DNA of 64,000 nt, taken from NCBI GenBank assembly GCA_903813345.2, contig CAIIXF020000002.1, positions 33,868,109-33,932,108 on the forward strand. Direction: 5' to 3'. Source of the stretch: Owenia fusiformis. Its lineage: Eukaryota; Annelida; Polychaeta; Sabellida; Oweniidae. The notes below the pieces were generated by a model. That model made no database searches. It worked only from the letters and a program-made list of their open reading frames with translations, and was not told where the DNA came from. A program made the position numbers and the translations under genes. This document shows positions 35,401-47,110 of the stretch, one piece after another (position 1 is the stretch's first letter; every line of letters starts with the position of its first letter).

Positions 35401-38400
35401 TAAAATATGTGTTAATTCATAATGATGACTGTACTAGAATTGTCGCATCGTCGAATGAATATGAGCACTTTTTCCAATAGAGGAGCATCAACTAAATCGT
35501 GGAATAAAAATTTTTCCATTACAAGATGCCTTTGATATATTGCAGTTATATTCAATAATTGTACAAATTATATTTACCTTGTGTGTTCCTTCCTTGTCAA
35601 ATTCAAAAAGACCCCGGCTGTAAAAACACTATGGTATCCAGGAACTCCCGTCTTATGAGATAATATGTCAACCAATGTTGTGAGTTCAGTCAAATAACTC
35701 GTGTTCAATTTGAAATTTTGTCCAAGTATCTCATTCAGAGGCGTGTGCCAGTTAAGCCTAAAATAAAAAAAATGTCAGTTATCTAATGTTTTTCTTTAAT
35801 AGGCCTTTGCATTATCAGTACCGATATCTACCCCTTGTGTGATATGATTTTTAGTGTGATTTCAGGTGATATATTTGACAAACGGAAGTTCAGCAATCTC
35901 ACTTTTCATAATTTCTAGCCTTGTCAATCATGTCTGCTAATAATGTTGCCGTGAAACTCTTAGTCACTGAACCTATGGCAAACTTTGTTTGTGGAGTAAC
36001 TTCAACGCTCTTCTCCAAGTCGGAATAGCCATATCCCTTGGTGTATGCTATCTTAAAATACAAGAGGTACAACCGTTCGTTAAAATACTTAAAAATTTCC
36101 GTAAATACAAGATTCATAGCCATTCGTGTCTGTGTGTGGACTATCTTAAAATACAAGAGTTATAATACAAGAGTATAACCATTCGTTTAAGCTATCTTAA
36201 AATATAAGAGTTTAAACATTTATTTGCTAAAGCTATCTAACAATACAAGAGTTATAACCATTCGGTTAAGCTACGTGTATCTTAAAATACAAGGGTTATT
36301 ACCATTTGTTTAAGATATCTTAAATTACAAAAGGTATAACCATTCGTTTAAGCTATCTGAAATTACAACAGAGATATAACCATTTGTTTAAGGTATCTTA
36401 AAATATAAGAATTATAACCACTCTTAAGCTATCTTAAATTACAAAGGTTATAACCATTCGTTTAAGCCATCTGAAATTACAAGAGATACATAACAATTCC
36501 TTTAAGATATTTTAAAATGCAAGAGGTATAAATCTGAGGCCCGGGTATACAATCATTAATAATAAAAACAGTATTATATAAATAATCGTGTAAGCCATCT
36601 AAAATACAACAGCTACAACCATTCGTTTAAGCTATCTTATTTTGTTAAAATACAAGAGTATTTTGTTAAAATACAAGAGTTACAACCATTCGCTTAAGCT
36701 ATTTTAAAATACAAGAGTTTTCACCATTCGTTTAAGCTATTTAAAATACAAGCGTTATAACCATTCGTTTAAGCTATCTTAAAATACAAGAGTTTTAGCC
36801 ATTCGGTTAAGCTACACGTATCTTAAAATACAAGAGTTATAACCTTTCGTTCAAGAGTTAAAATATAAAAATTATAACCTCAAGCTATCTTAAATTACAA
36901 AAGTTATAATAATATAATAACATAATTTCCAACATGGTTACTTATATCATTGCGGCAAATGTGTCCGAATATCAATACTAATACAAATATGATCTCATAT
37001 TAGGATTCATAACTTCTGTTTGAATGTCTAATTGTCTATTTGAATCCCAATACAAATCCCATAGTAACTCATATCATTGCAGCAAATGTGTCCGAATCTC
37101 AATACACATAAAAATATGATCTCATATTAGGATTCGCCAAATTTGGTTCAATCCCCATTTGAATCTTGACGTTGATTTCCCTTCAGCAAATGTGTCCAAA
37201 TCTCAATACCAGCAAATACACCCTCTCCATCTTTATCCTTCTGGATATCTGCGATGCGACAATGAGTATTAGTGAGACGCAATGAGTATCAGAATGCACT
37301 CCCAATACACATATGATCTCATATTAGGATTCGTCAACTCTGTTTGAATCCAAATATAGTTATTTGTATATCATTTTAATATCATTATAGCGAAGGATGT
37401 TGTTTTCTCTACATCAAATGTGTTTGAACCTCAATACCAATACAAATATGATCTCATATTAGGATTCATTAACTCTGTTTGAATTGCAGTCCGAATCCCA
37501 ATATGGTTATTTATATCAATCAAAAGTCCACTAAACAGAGAATCTTAATACCCCGTGTGTTCCTAAAGCCGAGAGAAATTGTTACAAAATGGCATAATAG
37601 TCTGCTGCCAGATTTTATTGTATTTTGAGAGCTAGGAATGCTGGGTAAAATGCTGAATTCTCGGCTCGAATACTGTTGAATCATGGGAATACGTTGCTGA
37701 CTATTGCATCCCGAGGCTATTAGACAAAAATGCCCTAATTACGTCACTTCCGCTGAAAAATAAGTAGTTTTAAAAATGAATGTAGTCCCAACACAATTGT
37801 GATCATTACGAGTCAGCCAGCTAGTATGTAGGTACATTTGTCATCTTTTTCCAAGATAACATGCCATTTCTTCTACAAATACGTTTATTTTGGGTTCAGA
37901 TCCGAAGGAAAATTTCGAGACAAGTGACGTGACGTATCAGTAATTATGGCTTCATTTTTGATCAATTTCAATTTTTGGCGGCAGAGAAATTAGGGTACTG
38001 TCACAACTGACCAACAATCATTTCAAAAAGTAGATGTTTGACCCCTATTGAGTTTAGCACCAACGTGTAGCTTAGACATTGTCTTTTAAACTCCAGATAG
38101 GCCAATGGGGCCAAAACTATATAACTCGAAATAAAAAAAACAAGGCCCCTTTGGCCTTTTGCCCATTGACTAGTATGGTGACGTGAATTAGGTTTTTGCC
38201 ATAATTGACAGTGAACTGTTGCATCCTTGGCATCATATGGAATTTTGCGATTGATGATTAATCAGTAGGGAATAACCAGATTCCTTCGAAGTATTTTCTA
38301 AAACCATGTAAACTTAGCTTTCCACAAGGCCAAGCTTATTAATGTTAAGATATGTTCACAAAGGCAGTAATCTTAAATATATAGAATGGATTTTCTACAA

Positions 38401-39450
38401 TAATCTGAAATGTCAGTGAATACAGATTGATCAGTATTTCTACAAAGTTCAAGTTATTCACATTCAATTCTAAAGCTTCTAAATAATATGAAAGCAATGA
38501 TAATCTTTTTAAACTTTTTGCAAGAGCCTAAATTGTATCATGTTTCTTATGCTACTATAGCCAGAGTCACAAAATACTAGTGAGTACTTTGAATTAAAAA
38601 AATAAGCAATCAATAATATTGTGTAAAAATAGAAACATTTATACATAACCTAACTTTTGTGATTATTCAAGTTTGTTTTGTATTTTGACTATCATATGTG
38701 TGACCTCTTATATTTTGATTCTTCTCTGCCACGTTATTTTCGAAAAATGGCTGAAACTTCCTAAATTACTGAAGACCACAGCGTTGCTTCACATTAAAAA
38801 TACTATCTGAAACAAAAGTTAGGCCTTGTACATATGTTTCTATTTTTTAATATACTGTTGTAATATAGTCATTTGATTGCTTAGTTTTCAAATTCAAAGT
38901 ACTCACTAGAATTTTGACTCAGACTTAAAATATCAGCAACACTCTATAGCTATATAGAGTGGGTCTCTCTACGCTACTAGGTCGACAGAAAAAAAAAAAT
39001 GATGGCTGTATGCAATAGCCTAGTGTCTATTTAAGAATAGACAGCGAACTATCACGAAGGGGGGGGGGGGCAGGGGCCCGCCAAAAAAGGCCTTAAGGCC
39101 CCAGAAAGTGGGCCTATTGGTCATAATGGGCCTCAGAATTTCAAAATCTTTTTTCTCAGACCAGAAGTTTGGGCCCTCCTTGTTGGTTCCCAGATCCGCC
39201 CCTGTAATGGATCATTTCAACACCGTCCCGCCCTGTATGATTATAACTCAAAGCATCTGACCTGATTATTGTGAACTATGGATATCGCCAATCCTGGAAT
39301 TCCTCGACATTTCATCACATTTTGCACAAATTCGTCAATGCTTTGTTTCTTTGTGTCCGTTAATCCGTAGATCGGAGCCAGCTGCGATAATCCAAGAAAT
39401 ACTAGTAGAATAAACGGGCAGCTCACTTTCAAAACAGAATTGAGACCCAT
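32452..39450 (-). CDS. Secreted serine beta-lactamase-like hydrolase, copy 3
   Basis: Exons 39262-39450, 35903-36051, 35578-35757, 35118-35387, 34631-34763, 33908-34028 and 32452-33182; phases as in copy 1, 1773 nt, 590 aa. The signal peptide is three residues longer (begins MGLNSVLKVSCPFILL). Exon 6 is one codon shorter than in copies 1 and 2, a state shared with copy 4. SVTK and YNN are intact. The third motif is HAG (LGHAGELHSF) instead of HPG; His and Gly are kept. The tail LLQIIVISNGT matches copy 2. No stop or frameshift was seen. Intron 1 is 3.2 kb and holds two tandem-repeat fields. Introns 4 and 5 lack the repeats shared by copies 1 and 2, so this copy branched off earlier. Confidence 0.87.
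33478..33790. mobile_element. MITE-like inverted-repeat element in copy 3 intron 6
   Basis: Arms 33480-33530 and 33735-33790 share CAGCTGAATAAT...ATAGTGACCTTTAAAACA in opposite orientation, about 310 bp in all. Inside, ATCAAGACTTG plus neighbouring sequence is directly repeated. Confidence 0.6.
36045..36915. repeat. 37-bp minisatellite grown from the exon 2 acceptor, copy 3 intron 1
   Basis: About two dozen imperfect units of 37-38 bp (AAGCTATCTTAAAATACAAG, then AGTTATAACCATTCGTTT). The first unit overlaps the exon 2 splice acceptor at 36051-36060. Copies 1, 2 and 4 have only two or three units at the same place. Confidence 0.88.
36925..37515. repeat. Second tandem repeat field in copy 3 intron 1
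   Basis: About five diverged units of roughly 110-150 bp, each with ATATGATCTCATATTAGGAT and AACTCTGTTTGAAT blocks. Confidence 0.75.
37520..39240. other. Rest of copy 3 intron 1, no gene seen
   Basis: AT-rich sequence with a G-run at 39059-39071 and a CCGCCCCTG end near 39200 suggesting a degraded hAT-type element. No coding signal. Confidence 0.4.
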
Positions 39451-39509
39451 GATGAAAACGTTTTGATGACGAAGATTCTTTAATTGATATACATTTACAG
39501 ATATTAAAG

Positions 39510-39655
39510 TAAATTTTAATTTAACCGCTTATCTGCAGCAAAGTCTAATAACCCTGTGTTAAATCGTCCTTACATCAAGTTATGTGCAATACAAACATGT
39601 AAGTACAACCTGTGCACAAACACTGCAAAGCAATAAGATTTGGCTGGTTTATATT
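39510..39655 (-). promoter_or_regulatory. Conserved 5' block upstream of copy 3
   Basis: Diverged version of the block at 15595-15745 (GCAATAAGATTTGGCTGG on the plus strand), 60-205 bp upstream of the ATG. Confidence 0.35.
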
Positions 39656-39856
39656 AGCGATTCCCTACAGCTTCAGTTCTGCTAAGAAATGTGAGATTAA
39701 TCAATATATCGCTGACCTTAAAGTGCAAACCCCAGTCACGTGATCGAGATGATGCTTCATTTCTTCTATTAGGAGGAACACGGCCTACTTTTTTCTCCAA
39801 TGAGATACATATTAAATTGCCAAGGTTCAAATCACAATGTCTAATATCTCAGTCCA

Positions 39857-39975
39857 TGACATTTTGCACAAATTCGTCAATGCCTTGTTTTTGTGTATCC
39901 GTTATAGATCGGGGCCAGCTGTGATAATCCGAGAAATAATTGAACTGGCTTAATACATAAAACAGAATCGCGACC
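39857..39975 (-). pseudogene. Orphan exon 1 relic of the hydrolase family
   Basis: Reverse-strand copy of exon 1 from the signal peptide to IDEFVQNVM, then truncated before the exon end. The start codon is lost, six bases of the YGLTD region are missing, and an in-frame stop is present. It is followed upstream (about 40000-40150) by the family's conserved 5' block. No exons 2-7 accompany it: a leftover of unequal crossing-over between copies 3 and 4. Confidence 0.8.
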
Positions 39976-40009
39976 AATTTGGGAAAACGTTCTTTTGGTG
40001 ATCATGGTG

Positions 40010-40150
40010 ATACATGTATCTTTGAACTACTTATCTACTGCGAAGTCTATTAACAATGTGTCTACTGCTTAATTACCCTAAATGTCAAGTTAGGTGCGAT
40101 AAATAAGTATAACTATTGCAAAATAATAAGATTTGGCTGGCTTATATTTA
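40010..40150 (-). promoter_or_regulatory. 5' block belonging to the exon 1 relic
   Basis: Matches 15595-15745: CTTTGAACTACTTATCTACTG, GCGATAAATAAGTATAAC and AAAATAATAAGATTTGGC in the same order and spacing. It no longer drives an intact gene. Confidence 0.4.
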
Positions 40151-41455
40151 TATTTACAATGTTGGTGAACATAATGCCCCATTTAATATTTATATATTTT
40201 TCATAAACAATCATAATTTTGCATTCTGAATTAAAGTAAAGGTACACTCTTAACTATCATTTTTTATATATAAATAGTACAAACTAGGTTCAATTAAAAC
40301 TCTTTTGCTCAAAGGTTCCAATACACCGTTGGAAAGCTTGTCTGTCTGTTTTAGGAATCAGACCTCCGTTCGAAATATTCACCTTTTATCCCTAAGGAGT
40401 CATTTATTAATTTTATTAAAATCGTTTTCAAAATGACAAATACCCCATGGCCAGAATAATAACTAGTTCAATGTCAAATTATACTTTGCCGAATATTTAA
40501 GTGATTGAACCAAAATGTGTCAGAATTTTTTTAGATTGAAAATATAAACCGATTGTCATTTTCCGATTTGATTTCTTCATTTCACTCATTTGGGATAAAA
40601 GGGTTAATATCAAATCACCAAAAAATAGTATGGAGGTCAGATTCTTAAAGTCGACACTCTCAGCTTTCAAGCCTTATATTATACCCCTTTGAAATGATCA
40701 TGTGTAGGATGAAAGTCATCGTAAGTAATTCAATAATGTTCTTTCTCGCAAAATTAGTTGCCGAGCCACTTAGATCAGGTGTAGGGCAAGCAGGGTCCTG
40801 TGTCGGTACGATATCAGCTGGGACATCAGCAAGCTTTAAGCCACGGATAAACGCTTCTGGATTTAAATCATCAATCTTCAAATACACAGTATCAATATTT
40901 CCAGTTGAATTGTTCGGAGCAAATCTAGCAGGGAAATAATCATTTTGGTATTGATAAATACCTTCATATGACATCATAAACACACCCTGAGTTGCATCAT
41001 AAGAACAATGACCTTCAAAGAAAGGTCCATATCTCATATAAAGTTTATTGATGGTAGCATTTAATGTAAATGTCACATTCCCGAATGCAAGATGTCCATA
41101 GGTGCCTTCATAGTCAACTAAAGGTCTCGGGGCCCTGTCGTTGTATACTGGCAGTACGGGATTTACTGAAGGCGTGCCAGGAGCCCAAGGTTCAGGAAAT
41201 GTACAAGCTGTCGTTTTGTTAAGCCAGGGGTCAAGGCCAAGTAGAATATCCGATACATACATTCTTATCATCGACGTTGCTGTCCCACCATTATAATAAC
41301 CTTGGCCATTCAAGACTAGGAATACACCAGATTGTTCCCTTTGGAAGAATCTGAAGTCTGATTGAAAACCGTGTATTCCACCTAAATGACCTAACATCTT
41401 AAACCCTGAAATCAAACAGGATTATTTAATATGTGAATACAATGCAAATTTATTC

Positions 41456-41960
41456 ACTCACATCGAACGTCCGTATGTCCGTACGTACGTGCATCCGCCC
41501 GTACATCCGTCCGCTCGTCCGTCCGGGAAATTACTCAAATATTGTCAGACCAATATCGCTTATATTTTTTGTATATGCCCCATTAAAGAACAAGTCCTGT
41601 TCAAAAACCGATTTTGAAAATAGCTGCCGATTTCAAAATGGCCGCCATGTTATTGTCAATGTTTTAGTATCTTAGGTACAACATATAGAACTGTAATATT
41701 GATATGTTTTATATGCAAACAAATATATAGGATATGGATTAACTTAAAAGTTTAAATATTAAACAATTCATCGTGGCTTTCTTGAAAAAATGGTGGCTGT
41801 TGCACGCTATTTTATGATATTTGCTACAACTGGGAGATTAGTTAAGCGATTTTGTTGTAGGTCGCCATTTTCAAAATCGCCACCATTTTTTCTCGCCGCC
41901 ATTTTTCTTTTTACTATAACTCGAAAAGTAGTGGATTTTGTTGAAATTGTATATGTGCCT
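41456..41960 (+). repeat. Interspersed repeat related to families at 11 and 29 kb
   Basis: A CGTCCG-rich start (CCGTATGTCCGTACGTACG) is followed by AAATGGCCGCCATGTT and by ACTATAACTCGAAAAGTAGTGG. In copy 4 intron 6. Confidence 0.6.
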
Positions 41961-42365
41961 AGCATGTTACACCTTCTTATGATAATTCAGCTAGTTAACA
42001 GGCATTTAAGGAGGCAGTTAAAAAGGTTCTTTTTGGAGCAGAGGTCCTTTTCATGAAAAATCGAGGCCAGTTTTTTAATTCAGTGGTCATCTAGTAGAAT
42101 AAATATTAATATGGTGTACTGAGAAATATATACATAATGCATGAAGGTGCGGATGTTTACTTTCTGTATCAGGGTGTCAAAAACAATGGCACCCCCCTCT
42201 ACAGCAAAAGGTACTTAATGTTACATGGTGTGTCATATCTCATTTTAAAGACAATTTAATTCTGGAGTTACCTGAGAAATATCAGCTTTATATCATATAA
42301 TTTTACAGATTTACAGCTGATTTTTAGTAGTAGGTATGACCACCAGTTGCTGCTCGAACAAAGAG

Positions 42366-42496
42366 ATTATCCTATATGAGGTTCAGGATATTGGGATTAT
42401 CCCAAGGGATTATCCCGAGGGCTGCAGGTCCCGAGGGAAAATATGTTATATTGGCCAAGGGATAATCCCAATATCCTGAACCGACTATAGGATAAT
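42366..42496. repeat. Hairpin element
   Basis: GGTTCAGGATATTGGGATTA and its complement form arms of about 35 bp around a GGGATTATCCCGAGGG-containing loop, 130 bp overall. Confidence 0.75.
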
Positions 42497-43071
42497 ATGT
42501 TTATCCCATACCAATCTTGGTCATCTGGTTCACATTGTTCAATCGTGGAAATATTTTAGAATATTCATGTCCAGTTTTGTTTTCTTGGCCGTGGGTGGAT
42601 TTTCCTGTTCTCTCAAATATTCCCATATTTTTTTCTCGAATTTTTGATTGATTAAGTGGATGCTCCTTGCTATCAAACAGATCCCGATTGTCTGTGTTTT
42701 CTCCATTGTCGTTTACAGTCATTACGCGAACGTTACAAATTATGAACAAATATGCGAGCGACGATTATGACGTAGCGGGTAGATATACTATATCTGCCCG
42801 CTCGGAGCGGGACGTAAAGCTATATTTGCCCGCTGATGAAAATATAAGTTTTTGCAAACTGGCTTTATGTACCTGTAACACGTCCAAGTATGGGATAAAG
42901 CAGCTTATCTGGATGGATATGATTTCAACAAAAATTCAGATAAAGGTGTAGCATTAGCACTTTCCCCACATTCTTCAGAATTACATCCTTACTGTATCTT
43001 TTTTCAAGAGGCTCTTTTTCCATCAATTCCTATACCCTGTTTTTCAGAACTGAGCCCATGTGTTCAGTGTA

Positions 43072-45900
43072 TTATTATTATTATTATTATATTTATTGCC
43101 CCTCCAATCATGGAGATAATATATCATTACAGTATATAATAAATGTAATAAAAATAAAGATTTATAAAAATACAAAGACAAGTGGAAAGCATTGATACAG
43201 CAGAACCCTCCTGGTTAGCCCATGTTCTCCCCTGGGGGTCCCACTGCACCACTGTGCGAACCATTACGATTTCAAAATGAGAAGGAAATTATATACAAAA
43301 GCAGTTGTCTAGGACATCACCAGGAGTGCCAATCACGCCTCTTTGTTGACATCCTGATTGGTGCTTCGTGTTACAGTATCACTCCATCCTTAGAATGTAC
43401 ATATTTTGCACAGCTGTTGAGATGCATTTAAGATCTTCGTTTGTTAGAGTCTCATCTCCTCCAAATATGCACCGTAGCTTCAGTATGTTAGTCATGCGTC
43501 TCCCATTGGGTATCCTATGTAATATATTTGTTATATTTGTTCTTAATGAGCAGTATCTGGGGCATTCCAAGATGAAGTGCTCCAGAGTTTCAATGCGTTG
43601 CATGTCACACATTCCACATATGCGATCATACACCGGAATATTTTCCCATTCACCGGTAATAGCTCGGAGTTTTCCTTGACCCGTGAGCAGTCGTACCATC
43701 AGGGTGCATCTCTTAATGTATCTACAGTCCTGCCTAGCTATTTCCCACCAGGCAATCGGTTTCGTACCAGTGACTACAGTTCGGTATAATGTTAATTTAT
43801 CATATGTAATAAGTTCTCTTCTCCACATGTTGCATTCAAAAGTCCTTACTATATTCCTAATATATCGTTTCCAGGTAGATTTTGGGGGAACTTCACCACT
43901 GTCCATCATTTCATATATCACGTTTGATATGCCAAACCGTGATGCGAGTGTCATTATGTCACCAATAGGTGACATTTTGTGTAGCGGGTTACTGTCATAT
44001 CTGAACTTCGTGATACGCTTTATTGCTATGGTACGGAAGATCGAACCTGATACATGAGATAGAAGTTGTAGCAGGAACATCATTTTAGCCACTACTATAG
44101 TCGCCGTCATAGTATGCCAGCCTAGTTGGGGTAGGACAGCTGGGTCAGATGTGCTTACTGGCAAGCCTTGTAGTTGTTTGCATATACTTCTATGTCCCTG
44201 CTCGAGCATCTTATAATCGGTTTCACTGAGGGGGACAAGTTCCATTCCATACGTCATAGAAGGCATACTGACAGACCAATATAACTTAGACGCAGTGAGG
44301 GGGTTGGTTGGGTTCTGGGTGTGTGTTGTTGTCCCAACATATGCATTCATTGCTCTCTTTCCTTTTGATAGTGCAGACTCTATCAGTTCTCTATTACTGT
44401 TGTAGTTCGACATTGGAAGGCCGACATGTTGTGTTGTTTGGACTACATCTATTGTACGACCTCCAAGTTGTAAGTCTATTCCTGCCTGTTGAGTGGCACG
44501 ACTATTACTAAATATGATGGCCTTACATTTGTCCGGATGATAATTGAAGCGCCATTTAATGCTATACTGATGCATCATGTTTAAGATGTCTTGCATTGTC
44601 TTTTTATGATAGGCAATAATGACAGTATCATCAGCATAGGATGGACATGTACATAGTACATCACCCACAGAGCACCCTTTACCAGAGTCAATCACATCTA
44701 AGAGAAGCCTATTCATATACTCCCCGTATAGCTCCATGGAGTACAATCCTCCCTGATGAACTCCCTGAGAGATCGGGAACTTATCTGAGAGTGTGACGTC
44801 ATTTCCACACCTTACTGCGCACTGGTAGTCACTGTAGCATAGTCGCAACATCCTCCATAGCTTCCCATGTATCCCAAGATAAAAAAGCTTGTAGAAGAGG
44901 CCATTGTGCCACACCGTGTCGAAGGCCTTGCTAATGTCCATTGTGACCATTATGACGTCATTACCACTTTCAAGGCCATTACATATGGCTTCTCTTGTCA
45001 GAAGCGATGTGTGGAGACATGACGTCATGGTCTTGTTTGCGGCCTGCATCTCTGACTTCGGCTCAATCCTATGGCACCTCCTGCTCCGCGTTACCATAAT
45101 CTTTTCCCATAACTTCATGAAGGTCGTCATCAGCGTCAGGCCCCTATGGTTGTCCTTCTCCAAAATATCCTTGTTCCTCCTTTAAAGATGGGGATTAGTA
45201 CACCAAGTTTAAAGCTATCTGGGATGTGCTCCAGTCTAATTATATGGTTGTACAATGCTACAAGTATATTGGCAAGTGCGTCACCACCAAAGCGTAAATG
45301 TTCAGTGCTGATTTCATCCCACCCTGTAGCCTTGTTTCGAGAGAGGTTGTTAATTAAAGTAGTCATCTCTTTGTAGTTTATAGGATCATTTAACGCTTCA
45401 TCATCATTGTTAAAACTGTCCTGCAGCATTTCTACTATTCTTGTGTTAATTACATGTTCATGATTACTGTCAAAATTATCATTTGGCTTTATTGACATTA
45501 ATGTTTTAAAATAATTCATCCATTCACTCCGGATTTCATCAGTCTGTGTTAAGATTATTCCGTCCTTATTACGTATAGAATAGCTACTATTACTCCGATT
45601 TCTCCGTCTCTTAACAATAAACCAAAATTGCTTCAAGCTTATCTCTCCCGCTCTGTCGATTTCCTCCTGACATTCCATCTCATACTTGTACTCAGCACGA
45701 CGGATTTCCCGCCTGAATTGGCGCTTTGCAGTCTTATAGCGAATCCAGTGCTCATTCTCTTTGTTCCTTGGTCTTCCATTCAACTTCCACATCTTGAATG
45801 CTGACTTCTTGTCTGTAGATAACTGGCTCAGTGTATCAGACCAGTATGGCTTTAAGTGCTTCTTGAAAGACCTTCTAGGTATAGCATCAGCTGACACAGA
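43072..45900 (-). mobile_element. Non-LTR retrotransposon (LINE), 5'-truncated, one frameshift
   Basis: Minus-strand element with two overlapping ORFs, 45136-45897 (253 codons) and 43379-45163 (594 codons), which are one RT ORF split by a single-base indel near 45170 (after PIFKGG). Motifs: NKATGWDEISTEHL, MDISKAFDTVWH, SQGVHQGGLYSMELY and the catalytic SYADDTVI (about 44620). A Cys-His cluster CGMCDMQRIETLEHFILEC closes the ORF. The endonuclease domain is missing. A short 3' UTR ends in a TAA-type repeat (TTATTATTATTATTATTAT on the plus strand, 43072-43091). Apart from the frameshift the ORF is open, so it is much younger than the LINE at 4050-5840. Confidence 0.88.
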
Positions 45901-46686
45901 CTGTAGTTGAAATCTGGGCTAATTCTTTCATATTTTACTTTCTTAAGATTTGACCTTTAATCAGTGCAGCAAACAAAGTACCGAAGTAGCAAACTTTGGA
46001 ACAGTGTAGCTTTTTCAATATAAAGTTTTATTTAAATGAAATTTGATGAGTAACTCCAGAATTAAATTATCTTTCAAATGAGGTATGACACGATATGTAA
46101 CATTAAGGACTTTTTGCTGTAGAGGGGGGTGCCGTTGTTTTTTGACACCCTATATATATATATTATATAATATTACAGTCATTATCTTTAGTTAGTATGT
46201 CCTCATTGAATTACCTCTATAAAAGTATGTATCCAATCCCAAATTATAGGAACTTTGGACTGAATCGATGGGCTATGTAGGCTTTGTCAAATCATTGTTC
46301 AGTGATGGTTGTGACACTTGACCAAGATACATCTCCTGGAACAAATATAAAACTGTATTCTAAAGCCACATACAAGAAATAGAAGACAGTTTGGCAAAAT
46401 CTGTGAGATATTGTCTCAAGATCACTATCTTACCTAAATACTAGGATAACGCCAACTCGTATTATTGATGGATATCAGTTTTTTTTTCATTTTTGAGTTG
46501 ATAAATTAAATATGTTTTGAACCCCACCACTTTCAAAATTGTGTACTGACGTTGATGAGATTATGAAAAAGTGTGTAGGAATTCCTGTGCTGATTTTCAT
46601 TGAGACGGCGAAACCTGAGCATTCATTCTGAATATAGATCACGTGACTTATAATGGGGGAAACCACATAAAGTTTTAGGAAGGACC

Positions 46687-47110
46687 CGAAATCCCATGCA
46701 GTGTCTCGGTATAGACACTGCGGCGGGCAAATTATGGAATCCCCAAAATTTGGGGAAGTTAGTCCCCCTTCTTGTCACAGATGTACTTGATTTTCATACA
46801 ACTTATAAAATATATGTTCTTTTATGTTCACCAATCATTATTTTGTCAAAATATTTCAAAATTATTGAAATATGAGAAGAAATCACCGCGGAAGGAATTC
46901 TGAGTAAAAGTTTTGTTGATAATAGTTTACCGCACGTGTTGTTTATTAGTTAATACGCGCAATTCAACCAATGAAATTGTCTAAATTTTACAATCACGCG
47001 ACCTGAGCATGGGACTAGAACCAATCACGTCAGTTGTTTATTACGAAGTTACCATGCTTACGATGAGATACCTGCCCGCCGCAGTGATAATATCACTGCA
47101 CGGGAGTTCG
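46687..47110. mobile_element. 424-bp element with terminal hairpins and 9-bp target duplication
   Basis: Termini CGAAATCCCATGCAGTG and (reverse) CGAACTCCCGTGCAGTG, flanked by identical GGAAGGACC (46678-46686, 47111-47119). Just inside each end is a 9-bp-stem hairpin: GCAGTGTCT...AGACACTGC and GCAGTGATA.TATCACTGC, each followed by GGCGGGCA. No transposase. The 9-bp duplication fits Mutator-like elements, by inference. In copy 4 intron 5. Confidence 0.82.

Larger units (their letters stand above)
42171..46151. mobile_element. Inverted-repeat-bounded composite in copy 4 intron 6
   Basis: About 120-bp terminal inverted repeats, 42171-42290 and 46030-46151, beginning AGGGTGTCAAAAA and continuing GGCACCCCCCTCTACAGCAA. 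They enclose a hairpin (42366-42496) and a LINE (43072-45900). Tc1/mariner-like by terminus; alternatively two separate insertions in opposite orientation. Confidence 0.55.

Noticed and set aside
43368-45376. Several plus-strand ORFs of 67-124 codons
   Set aside because: All are antisense shadows of the minus-strand LINE reverse transcriptase.
46273-46275. Programmed stop readthrough or recoding in copy 4
   Set aside because: No recoding signal is visible and paralogs have Tyr there; a simple point mutation is sufficient.
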